Origin: Schoenoplectus triqueter
Lineage: Eukaryota; Streptophyta; Magnoliopsida; Poales; Cyperaceae
Reading direction: 5' to 3'
DNA: 32,360 nucleotides
Assembly: GCA_964058805.1 (NCBI GenBank)
Contig: CAXKVV010001841.1
Span: 1 to 32,360 of the forward strand
The notes under the pieces were generated by a model. It was not told the DNA's origin. It saw only the letters and a list, made by a program, of their open reading frames with translations, and did not search any database. Every line of letters starts with the position of its first letter. The stretch's first letter is position 1. Shown piece by piece: positions 23,024 through 32,360 of this stretch. Both the position numbers and the translations under genes were made by a program.

Positions 23024-24079
23024 AAAAATGAAATTACATCAATAACGCTACATTTATATTTATATATAGAGCAGGAGATGGAAGCGCTTATAGAGAGAAA
23101 GATAGGTCGTGTTACTTTTTTTGCTAACAATACCAGAAAATATCCGGATCCATTTCTTAGTGAATTGGTTTAAGAGAAGTTTTGTATGTGGTGCAAATGT
23201 TGTAAAATTAGGCAGTGAAATTATCTGTTTTCCTTTCCTTTTAATTTTTTTTTATTTTTCTCAATTTATTTATTTTTAGATTTAAAGATTAGAATCTTTG
23301 TATTTAATGTTTGTATGGATCGGTATGGTTGATTAGAGTTTGCTATGTAAATTTTTGCGTCTCTCAGAACTTTGAAGCCAAAGTTAATATTCGTCATTTC
23401 TCAATGGTGTGAAAATAATGGTAGGGAAATTTATATTGATTAAGTTGCCAAAAAACTGGGATTTAGGTAATGACCAAATAACCCCTTAGGCTATCATTTG
23501 GACGATGCATAATTTCTCGTTCAAGAAATTTAAACAAATGTAAACCCTTGAAGTGCATTCTCATGCGCCGTAAGTTCAGAAACAGATAACTTTATCTTCC
23601 ACCAAAATTAATGAATTATCAACTTGTAGAAAAATAAACAGATATTCCTTGAAGAACCTTCTTTTGTCCTCGAAGATTCCATAATTTAAAAAATTTCATA
23701 AGATTTATAGTATCTGTCTACACTAAAATCCTCTTCGCCTCCTTAGCTAAAAAGATTTTTGGCATAATTTTATGTACATCTTTCAAAAACTCTATATTAC
23801 ATATATCTTCTCCTAAAATTCATAATATCATATTTCATCTTCCGAAATGTTAAAGCTCTCATATTTACCCAATATATCATCCTTTTCCATTAAAACAAAC
23901 TTCATACTTATAAGTTCATTATTTAACCATATTGAAAATAAAAGAAAAAAATGAAATTAAATTCTCAGGAAATATACTATAGATACAGTATCAGACATGA
24001 ATATCAATCGTTAGAGATTTTTAGATTCTTTGAAATTGAATTCTTAGTAAATGAAAGAGTTGGAGGTGAAATATATTAA
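23024..24079. other. 3' flank of the HPAT gene and AT-rich intergenic DNA
   Basis: The 3' flank contains T-rich and TTGTA-containing sequence (about 23220-23310) that could serve in polyadenylation, but there is no clear signal. The rest, to about 24080, shows no gene or recognisable repeat. Confidence 0.4.
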
Positions 24080-24226
24080 TTTGTATGAAATTTGAATCAC
24101 TATCAATCTATAAGTAAAAGGACATATCTATAAAGTTTTTTCTATCTTTTAGATTTTTTATATTTATTCTAAAGTTCATTATCAATATTAAAATAACCCA
24201 TTGTCAAGTGATCCCCACCCTAATTT
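24080..24226. mobile_element. Foldback MITE, copy 3 (right half only)
   Basis: ATCACTATCAATCTATAAGT, then AAAAGGACATATCTATAA, a T-rich stretch and ATAACCCATTGTCAAGTGAT followed by CCCCACCC match the right half of copies 4 and 5. The left half is missing or unrecognisable. Confidence 0.75.
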
Positions 24227-24791
24227 GGTGTTGGGAGAGTTTATTTTGGGGACTGTGAATGAGAGACGTCAAAAATATCAGCCATGAAACAATTAAATGT
24301 CATCAATATTTGAGTTTATATTTTACTGAAGTTAATTGATGTTTTCTCATACATCTTATATGCGATAAATTTTTGTTTGATAAATACGAGAGATTTAATA
24401 GTTAGATATGATATTATAAACTTTAGTGGGAAATCGATAATTTCAAAATTATAGAAGGTTCTACTTGTAATTCTGCCAAGCCATTTTAACATACTGTCAT
24501 GTGGTCCCACATCCAAATATTCTCCAATTCTTTTGATTAGATTCAGAAATGTAACGCTGTCACACATGGTCCCACATTTCAGTGGGTGCTACCTTGACCG
24601 AATATAACTTTTTGAGCAATAGCGGTTATTTGCACTTTGTTCTGAATAATGAAATCCGCTTTTCATGTGGTGTGTATTTTAGAATATAACTTTTTGGGCA
24701 ATAACAATAGCAGTTATTTGCCTCTCATAAATGGTGCAGAAATGTTAGTTAAATTTTCTCCACTCAAAATACAACGTCAATTAATAAAGAC

Positions 24792-25085
24792 GGGATCACT
24801 TGATAATCTTGACAATAGATTCTAGAATAAATATTAAAAAAACTTTAAAATAGGAAAAAAGTATAGTTATGTATTTTTATTTATAGATTGATAGTGCTTT
24901 AAATTTTAAATAATTTCATTATTATTTGATAGTCTATCAAAGACCGATAAATTATAATCATTATAAATTATATAAAATACTATCATACGATAATACGATA
25001 ATGAAATTACATGAAATTTAAAATCCTATTAATCTATAAGTAAATGAACATATTTATGAATTATTTTCTATTTGTAAGATTTTGT

Positions 25086-25138
<53 letters not shown>

Positions 25139-25185
25139 AGTCTACAAGATTGTCAAGATAATCTAGTGTCAAGTGATCCCCACCC
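24792..25185. mobile_element. Foldback MITE, copy 4, carrying a (TA)n tract
   Basis: Starts GGGATCACTTGATAATCTTG and ends GTGTCAAGTGATCCCCACCC, so the ends are inverted. The interior arms (TTATAGATTGATAGTGCTTT against TCCTATTAATCTATAAGTAA) pair as a hairpin. A pure (TA)n run of about 45 bp sits in the right arm at about 25088-25132. No coding capacity. Confidence 0.88.
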
Positions 25186-25195
25186 ATTAAAGAAA

Positions 25196-25558
25196 GGGAA
25201 TGGATCACTTGACAATGGTTATCTCAACAATAGATTTTCAAATAAATATAAAAAAAATCTTAAAAAGAGAAAAAACTTATGGATATATTTTTCTATTTAT
25301 AGATTGATGGTGATCCAAATTCATATAATTTCATTATCAATTGATAGTCCATCAAAAACAGTCAAATTATATAAAATTTTGTTGATCTTTGATGGAGTAT
25401 CAAATAATAATAAAATTGCATAAATTTTGAATTATCATCAATCTATAAGTAGAAGAATATATTCATAAGTTTTTTTATTTTTAAATTTTTTTCATATTTA
25501 TTTGAAAAATTATTGTTAAGATTATTAAAATAACCCATTATCAAGTGATCCCACCCCC
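25196..25558. mobile_element. Foldback MITE, copy 5, with probable 9-bp target duplication
   Basis: Starts GGGAATGGATCACTTGACAA and ends TATCAAGTGATCCCACCCCC. Flanks TTAAAGAAA (25187-25195) and TTAAATAAA (25559-25567) agree in 8 of 9 positions, compatible with the 9-bp target duplication typical of Mutator-like elements. The interior is a near-complete hairpin with GATAGTCCATCAAAAACAG in the left half and TTGATCTTTGATGGAGTATC in the right half. The element abuts copy 4 almost directly. Confidence 0.88.
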
Positions 25559-25567
25559 TTAAATAAA

Positions 25568-27539
25568 ACCATGGTATTTCTTTTCTTCAAGTTTAACATG
25601 GCAAAAATTGTCAACGTTTTGTGCTTAACTTCGTTTCGTTTCTTTTATTCTTCCACAAAATTCTCTTCCATCCGTTGAAAATCAATATAATTTGACAATT
25701 TAAACAAACGGAGCTATGGAAAAATAAATTAAAAAGAACGAAATCTTGTAGTAGTTGGCATGGAATCCAATTCGTAACCTTCTCTGTTCTTATAACACCA
25801 CATGGCTTCGGCAATATTAGATAAAAGGAATCCAAGCCACATATGCATTGTATGTAGAACGTTTAAAATATTATGAAGAAACGTTTAACTTATGAAAAAA
25901 TAAACGACCTTTCGGTTGATGATTTTTCTTCACACTGAAGAATACTCTGTTACCTTTCACAGAAAGTAACACATGCACATGGGATTCTGTTCACATGACA
26001 TGGAACTTGAACCTTAATTAATGTGATTAAAATTAGAAATCGAGGATATAAGTTCGATTTTTTTTGGATTAAAATAATTAGCGTAATTGTTTCTTTGCAA
26101 AGACTTCTAATTATAATGTTCTGTTTTGTATTCATATTATGTAACAATAAGTAATGCATGCCAATCATTTCAACAATATATTAAAAACAAATTCTTTGTG
26201 CTACTACTTTCGAGTGAGCAAGCATTATTCTCCTCACAATGATAAAAAAATTGCTACATCAACAATTTTGACAATTATTTCTTAATTAATTTTAAGGCAT
26301 GTCCTCTTTGAAGGCATTCAATTTCAATTGTGAGAAATATTATTTTAATGTATTTTATTTTTTTGTAATTTTGAAATTAACATTTAATTAATAATAATCA
26401 ATTGTTTGAATTGTTATTATTTGCTTTGAATGTCAATTGTTACATCAGTATTAGCAATTGCTTTACAGTTGAAATGAAGATGCCCTCAGATGGGAATAAA
26501 AATCCTCTCATCTCCATTACATATTTAATATTTATACATACACTGAATCATTTATCTAGAACCTTTTTTACGGAGAGCCACGTCTTAGCCACACTAACCT
26601 TGACACGTTCTATTTAATTTAGTGCCAAGCTTTGCGATATTCTTTTAAATTAATATATTTTTAAGTAACATGGTCGACGCTCAAATAATTTGTCTTGTCC
26701 TCGTTCACAAAAATTTTATGATTAGTTTAGTTTGTTTTATGTAGCTAGGATCAATAAATAAAAATTTAAAAGGTATCTAATTAATACACATAATTAGTCC
26801 GTTTTCTCTTGGAATTAATTATCAAGTTCGAAATTAACAAATAAATAGTTATCGATTCTTACATACATTAATTCTTAACAAAGACGAAGACTGTCATTTT
26901 TTTTAATTAATTTTAGTGCAAAATAGACACAATAAATTATAAATACCAAAGCATAATCTTAACAAATTTTTAATACATAAAGAAAGTTAAACTTTCAAAT
27001 TTCTCAAACATGTCACATCATCACCATCATCGTTTTTCTCCACCATTAATTTTGTTTAAATATTTCCATCTTCTTGAATCAAATAATTTATATAAATTAT
27101 TTCTCTCTCTTCATTTAAAATAATTTGTGTAATATACATAAGGTGAAATTTAACTCTTAAAATGATTTAACTTTTTAATATAATTATATAATTATGTATT
27201 TAATTATATTATTTATTATTATAATTATCATTACTAATTAGCATTTAAAAATATTGTGTTTAAATTTTTTTAATGTGAAATTTTATTAAATATATTTAAA
27301 ATTTTATATTATTAATTAATTATTTATTAGGAAACACTTGCTGCTGGTTGCTAACTTGCTATTCCGTATATCATTTTATTTTTAATTTCGATGCGTCTCG
27401 GTCGTTCATATATTTATTAGATGAAGAAAAAGAAAATTAAAGTTCCAAAAAGCACTTATTATTTATTTTTGGCACATATTGATGCATATCAATCTCAAGT
27501 CTGAACCACACATATAATACTCCTCCTTTTCTTTGTCCC
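25568..27539. other. AT-rich intergenic DNA
   Basis: About 2 kb of AT-rich sequence with T-tracts and TTAATTAA words. No supported exon, RNA gene or clear repeat was seen. The short open frames here have no recognisable domains. Confidence 0.5.
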
Positions 27540-27573
27540 CTTTCTTTTCCTAATAGCCTTGGTAATATGCGTG

Positions 27574-27745
27574 TATAAAAAGGGGGAAGGGTTCGTTCAT
27601 GTCACGCCATAATATAATTCCATTACCAACTTTGAGACTTAAAAAATCTCGGCAGAGAACAATTTCTCTATGGACAACACTACAAGGACAAAAACCAACA
27701 AACCTCCACCAGGTCTCTCTCTCAACACTCCCCCCCCCCCCCCTC
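27574..27745 (+). promoter_or_regulatory. Possible orphan core promoter: TATA-like box, CT run and poly-C tract
   Basis: TATAAAAAGG at 27574-27583 is a good TATA-box match. About 100-150 bp downstream come a short ATG frame (27670), CTCTCTCTC and a run of about 14 C (27729-27742). No gene that I recognise follows: the ATG frame is only about 40 codons and runs into the poly-C. It could drive a non-coding transcript or be chance. Confidence 0.25.
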
Positions 27746-28712
27746 CATTTCATTATCTTATAGTTGTAATCTTTTAAATCTTTTAACGTGACAAATTAAT
27801 TGTATGGTCCTAGATATGTAGGAGTACTTTTTAAGCCAGCATTCACTTCAGTTCCCAGACGAATTAATGATCGTCTCCTTTGACTCCTTGTAATCAGCAA
27901 AGTTTAATTAAGGCTAATTGCATGGTAGTAGTTCACAGAAGCAAAAAAAAAATGTAACTTTCCATTTGATATATCATAGGCTATCCAACCTTGAATGCGC
28001 AAAGGAAGAAGAAATCTTGTTGTTGCCACCGCACAAAAAAGAGGGGAGAGAAAGGCTTCATAGAAGGATGGTAAGTCTGAAATATTCAAGCAACTTTTTC
28101 TGAGTATCATTCCTTGCTATATATAGTTGGTCTAAGTTCAAATTAATTTGAATTAAATGAAATTCTTAGAAATTTCTCACCCTTCTTTTTAACTTTGGAA
28201 TTCTTAAATAAGATCAAGACATGAATATCAGACATTCTGAATTATAATTATTATTTTCTTTTTTTCCAAGCCTTGCTGCGCTTTGTTGCTGTTGGTTGTG
28301 CGAGGTTTGCTGTGACTAGAACTGAGATGCATGAAAGGCGCTACAGATAAATAAGGGTATTTAGTTACTGCTATATGTGTACAGAAAATACATATGTACT
28401 TGAAAATAACTGTTGTCTTACTTAAAACTATGCTGTTTGAGCACCGAAATATATGTTAGATTGTTAATGTATTAGGGATAAGGTCGCAAAAGGCAAAAGC
28501 TATGTGTGGTTATTGTTGAAAGCATAATTATAATATAGGTGATGATAATGATTAAATATTATTATATTATTTGGTTTTAAGAGCCATTTATGTTCCATTT
28601 TTGCTAACACGGTGGGTTTAAAATTCCATTTTTGTTTTCATCTCTGCTCCCTCTGGAATGAGAATTTCCGACACTGGTCTGGAACTGCAATTATTAGAAA
28701 GCCACTGAATGT
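27746..28712. other. AT-rich intergenic DNA
   Basis: No supported gene. Only short unrecognisable open frames occur on both strands. Confidence 0.45.
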
Positions 28713-28721
28713 CATTAAATA

Positions 28722-30169
28722 GGGAAATTTATCTCCATGCCATCTCAAAACTTTAAATTTGTCAAAATGCCACCTCAAAATTAACCATTGTTATAATGCC
28801 ACTGTAAAATCATTTTAATTGTCAAATTGCCACTACTACCGTATAAAATATTCAAAATTAACTATTTTTTTATAAAGACCAAATTACCCTTCATTAAATT
28901 TTCTAAAGTTAACTATTTCTGCAGGACTATGTTGTTGGCCTACGATTTGCTTTATAAATTAACATGTTTTCACTTAGTACCTACTATACAGAACATAATA
29001 GTAGTATTAAAAAACTTGTACTGCACTCTGTTATATCCCTTTCCAGTCATTCTAGTGTACATCCGATACAAGGTTCAACTATGTTCTTAATTAACACCCA
29101 AAATTTAAGAGAAACCAGTATGAATGAACCCCAAACTAGTAAATACTGGTAGCGTACAACATCTTTGTTCAATATAATTTTTAAAATTTTCCATTATCTT
29201 ATGAAATCACATCTTAGTGTTCATATGAAATCAAATGAATAAATTAGATGCTGATACCAATTAGACCTAATGACGTGTAGGTACCAATAGGTACTGGTAC
29301 GAATGGCCCCACCATCAGATGCAACATGGGAGGTTAGATCTTCCTGGACTCCGCAATTATTCTCCTAACACCGGCGACGACAAACAATAACAGGACACAG
29401 AACTTCATAAAATGTGTCATCAATTCAATCAGCAAGAAAGGAATTTTGAAATGAACATGATGCAAAGAAGCTGGTCATACACCAATAAATGTATATAAAT
29501 ATAATTAACAAAAAATGGAAAGTACATTACTCAATTTGTGCGTGTCATTTAGAACCCCCTCTCCAAAAAAAAAAAAACTCAACACGTCATTGAAGAGAAT
29601 AAACCACCGTTTGCTTCTTTGCAACCTTGAGCTGTGTCTTCTCATCAGAGAAAGAGGATGCAAGTGAAGAAGGATCCGAGAGAGACTTGTTCTCTCTGAA
29701 AACGTAGAAGGATCGCCGCTTGAGATACTCCTTTATTTTATAATCATTGAACTTGGAAGCAATTCGAAAGAGAGATTGAAGAAGGGAGAGAACCTCAGCT
29801 CTAGATGGTGGCGCCGCCATCGCTGTTGCTGCTGCGCTCGCCATGGGAAACCGACTGGAGAAGGCGATGAGCAACTAGATGAAGAATAGTGTGCGGAGTA
29901 GATCGGATAATAAATAGAGGAGAAAAAGGCGAAATGAAAAGATGATGAATCATATGTTATTTGTAAGAAGGGTATAACTGGAAATACGAAAATATAATTC
30001 AGATTTTAATATATTTTATTATTTTTATAAATAAAAATATATAAAAATACAGTATTAGTGGCAATTTAACAATTAAAATGATTTTAGAGTGGCATTATAG
30101 CAACAACAATTTTTGAGATGGCATTTTGACAAATTTAAAGTTTTAGAGTGGCATTTTGACAAATTCCCC
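28722..30169. mobile_element. Mutator-like non-autonomous element (Pack-MULE type) carrying an ISD11/LYRM4-like sequence
   Basis: A complete 1448-bp element. The left terminal inverted repeat (28722-28844) starts GGGAAATTTATC and the right one (30047-30169), read inward, starts GGGGAATTTGTC. The two are ~123-bp imperfect reverse complements, sharing for instance CTTTAAATTTGTCAAAATGC and AAAATCATTTTAATTGT. Within each arm the motif GTCAAAATGCCAC is itself repeated two to three times. The element is flanked by a perfect 9-bp direct repeat, CATTAAATA (28713-28721 and 30170-30178), the target-site duplication length of Mutator-like elements. There is no transposase; the interior holds a gene-derived open frame on the minus strand, which is the Pack-MULE arrangement. 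Confidence 0.9.
29587..29844 (-). CDS. ISD11/LYRM4-like protein copy captured by a MULE, probably a gene fragment
   Basis: An 85-aa intronless frame (Met at 29844; an in-frame Met at 29874 would add 10 residues). The body from PPSRAEVLSL through DYKIKEYLKRR, FRENKSLSDPSS and AKKQTVVYSL resembles LYRM4/ISD11, the small LYR-motif partner of the mitochondrial cysteine desulfurase in Fe-S cluster assembly. Two features depart from the family. The signature L-Y-R near the start of helix 1 reads L-L-Q. The protein stops right after YSLQ, whereas family members, as I recall them, continue for roughly 10-15 residues with a proline/lysine-rich tail. The frame lies wholly within the MULE at 28722-30169, so it is likely a captured copy. 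Whether it is transcribed or functional is unknown. It has a moderately higher GC content than the surrounding element. Confidence 0.7.
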   Translation of the reverse strand: MASAAATAMAAPPSRAEVLSLLQSLFRIASKFNDYKIKEYLKRRSFYVFRENKSLSDPSSLASSFSDEKTQLKVAKKQTVVYSLQ

Positions 30170-30178
30170 CATTAAATA

Positions 30179-31190
30179 ACGTTAACTTAGATTTGAGTGC
30201 TCTGACTCTCACTTATTTGCATAAAAAATGAGAACTTAGATATCCTTCAGAGAAATATTCATATTACATCATAGTTATTTTCTGATATAAAAAATAAACT
30301 TGCCCTTAAATTTCACATTATCATCGTTTCTGCAAATTATACAAGCAGACAAAGGTTATTTATAGGTTATCACAAGGACAGTGAAAAAAAAATGGTGCGA
30401 ACCAAATCTGGTATTCCGAATTAGATGTTAAAAGAATTGTGTTATTTTGAATGATACAAATGTTGTTTGAATTATAAATTTGAAACAGTGATGAAGAGTT
30501 GAGAAAAATAACAATTATTTTATCTCCCATTTGAGACAACAAAATAGTAATTATTTTCACTCTTCTAGAAAATCAGTTTTGTGTTTAGATTCATCACTTC
30601 GATTTCTATTCCAAAAATAGTAGTTATTATGCTATTTTCAGTGTATGCAAACAATCCTTGTTGTGTTGGGATGGGGGAACAATAATTTTAATTGGAATTA
30701 GCAACTATTTATAATTTTATAAAGAGTAATTAGTTGTGTTTGACTTTTTTTTAGTTGAATGCATAACATTGCATCTAAAGAGTAACAAAAGTATCATGTG
30801 CAACTCACGTGCTGATCCTCTTTCTCTATTTTGTATTCCTACGCTTCAACCTTTCAGCGATCGTCTTTCTTTCTTCGGTACAAACCGTTCAATGTCTGTT
30901 TGTTTAATCCATTTGGAGATCTCATAGTCCAAGGCTACAAAGAGTAGGGTATCAATGATTATTGTATGAATCAGGAGAAATATTTTTATTCTCATGTCTA
31001 TTTAAAATTATTCTTATTTATATCTTACGTATTCTTATCAATTAAAATTAAATTTACTCATATCTTACTCTTACACAGTAAAATAAATGAATAATAAAAT
31101 GATACTGATAATAAGGAATAATAATATATTAATTAATTTTATCATCATTAAAAATTATTCAAATTTATTCCTTTTATACTAAATTTAAGG
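30179..31190. other. AT-rich intergenic DNA
   Basis: About 1 kb with no supported gene. The open frame at 30736-30927 has no recognisable domain. Confidence 0.45.
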
Positions 31191-31614
31191 GTGTTAATTG
31201 ATCGGGTCGGGTCATCATTATTTTATTATTTTTCTTGACCCGATCGGACCCGTTTAAATTTGAATAAAAAAATTTTGTCCCATACCCGACCTTATCGGGT
31301 CACGGGTCGACCCGACTCATATAAATAATTAAGTATTTCTTAATAATTTTTATATATTTTTAAGCAATTTTAATTAGTTAATTTATAATTAATCTTAATT
31401 AATATATAAATAATATATATTTAAGCTTCAATTAGTACTAAATCACAAAATTAATTCAAAAAAAACATAACTAAATGTGTCGATTGACCCGAACCTGACC
31501 CGATCCGATTCAGGTAAAAAAAATTAGACCCATACCTGAATCCATTTATATTCGGATCAGGTCGGATTCGGGACGGATTGACCCGTCAGATCGGGTCAAT
31601 AATTAATACCCCTA
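31190..31614. mobile_element. GGGTCGGGT-type non-autonomous element, copy A
   Basis: Begins AAGGGTGTTAATTGATCGGG and ends GATCGGGTCAATAATTAATACCCCT, whose reverse complement starts AGGGGTATTAATT, so the ends are inverted. GACCCGA/TCGGGTC words crowd both ends; the middle (about 31320-31450) is AT-rich and ends TTAGTACTAAATCACA. The (T)AGGGGTGT-like ends recall hAT-type MITEs (tentative). I could not find a convincing target duplication. Confidence 0.6.
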
Positions 31615-31989
31615 ATACTAGTATATTTCTATTTTATTAGTATGAAATTAAAATATAAAATACAATCAATTCTAACTTGAATCATTTGAATTTGAATAGA
31701 ACACGTGTTAAATTTGAATCAATTTATAAAAAATTCTAATAGTTTTGCGTAAATGAATAGAACATGTGGTAAATCTGAAATTATGTTTCTATTGATTCAA
31801 ATTTAAAACACTTTATATAAACAAGAAAAATACACATACAATTTCACTTTTAATATTTTTAAAAACATATTATAAAAATTGAAATATTACGAACCCAAGC
31901 ACGCAACATGCTTAGCGTCATGTTCTGGCACATAAGAACACTATTCAATTATTTTTTTTCTTATTGTTTTTTGTTATTACATGAAGATT

Positions 31990-32360
31990 GATATTACTGC
32001 AAGTAGGGTTCTCAGCTATTGATCCGATCTGATAGGTTAACTCGATTCAATTCGAACTCGATCCGACTTGAATCCGATCCGACCGCGATTCGACCTGAAC
32101 TCGATCGGACTCGACCCGACCTGACCTGAAGATAAAAGAGTTGGGTATGGGTTTAATTTTTTGACCCGAATCGGATAGGGTCAACCAGACCCAACCCGAT
32201 TAAATATATTTTTTGAAGTAATGTGATTTAGTACTAATTAAAACTTAAATATATACTAATTAAGATTAATTATAATTTAATTAATATTTTATTGCTGAAA
32301 ATTATATAAAAATAATAATAAATATTTAATTATTTTATATGGGTCGGGTCGGGTCGACCC
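31990..32360. mobile_element. GGGTCGGGT-type element, copy B, inverted and cut by the window end
   Basis: Read in reverse complement, 32220-32360 aligns with 31305-31445 of copy A: the GGGTCGACCCGAC block, then an AT-rich core with TTATAATTAATCTTAATTA and TTAGTACTAAATCACA. The left part is dense in GATCCGA/GACCCGA words. Copies A and B are in opposite orientation about 380 bp apart. The right end lies beyond the window. Confidence 0.65.

Noticed and set aside
27550..27753. 67-aa minus-strand frame with a Gly-rich start
   Set aside because: Its start is the poly-C tract read on the other strand; no recognisable domain.
28827..29152. Open frames of 87 and 62 aa inside the MULE
   Set aside because: They overlap the terminal repeat and AT-rich interior, and show no resemblance to transposases or captured genes that I recognise.

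Overview
This window reads as nuclear DNA of a flowering plant. It is AT-rich outside the genes. The genes are intron-rich with GT-AG junctions, the intergenic space is filled with short non-autonomous transposons, and the two recognisable intact genes belong to plant families. I cannot fix the species. All gene models were built by hand from splice sites and reading-phase agreement.

Layout. Positions ~46-3370 are a GC- and CpG-rich minisatellite: about 57 copies of a ~58-bp unit carrying a CGGTACCG palindrome, with signs of higher-order structure. After an AT-rich low-complexity stretch and a degenerate foldback element (~3957-4258), a complete minus-strand gene of 17 exons (11723 down to 4483) encodes a 624-aa HAD-superfamily purine 5'-nucleotidase-like (cN-II type) protein with all HAD motifs and an N-terminal extension that looks like an organelle transit peptide. 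Its intron 7 is GC-AG and its intron 5 is largely a (GT)n tract. Positions 12000-14400 hold mobile-element debris: GGGTCGG-type repeats and a long inverted repeat.

On the plus strand, 14892-15287 is an intact copy of the first exon of a hydroxyproline O-arabinosyltransferase (HPAT, GT95) gene, ending at a usable donor, with no later exons seen behind it. About 3.3 kb downstream lies a complete eight-exon HPAT gene (18631-23023, 372 aa). The two first exons end in the same phase at the same codon, and in their last 34 codons they differ mostly at synonymous positions. The upstream exon could therefore be an alternative first exon spliced to the shared exons 2-8 rather than a dead fragment. I consider this the most interesting signal in the window.

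Downstream are several copies of one foldback MITE family (24080-25567), a long AT-rich region, a complete Mutator-like element with a perfect 9-bp target duplication (28722-30169) that carries an ISD11/LYRM4-like coding sequence (Pack-MULE architecture), and at the right edge an inverted pair of GGGTCGGGT-type elements, the second cut by the window end.

The genes do not form a pathway. The 5'-nucleotidase would act on purine nucleotides. HPAT acts in the Golgi on cell-wall extensins and CLE-type peptides. The ISD11-like copy derives from mitochondrial Fe-S assembly but has lost its signature motif and its C-terminus.
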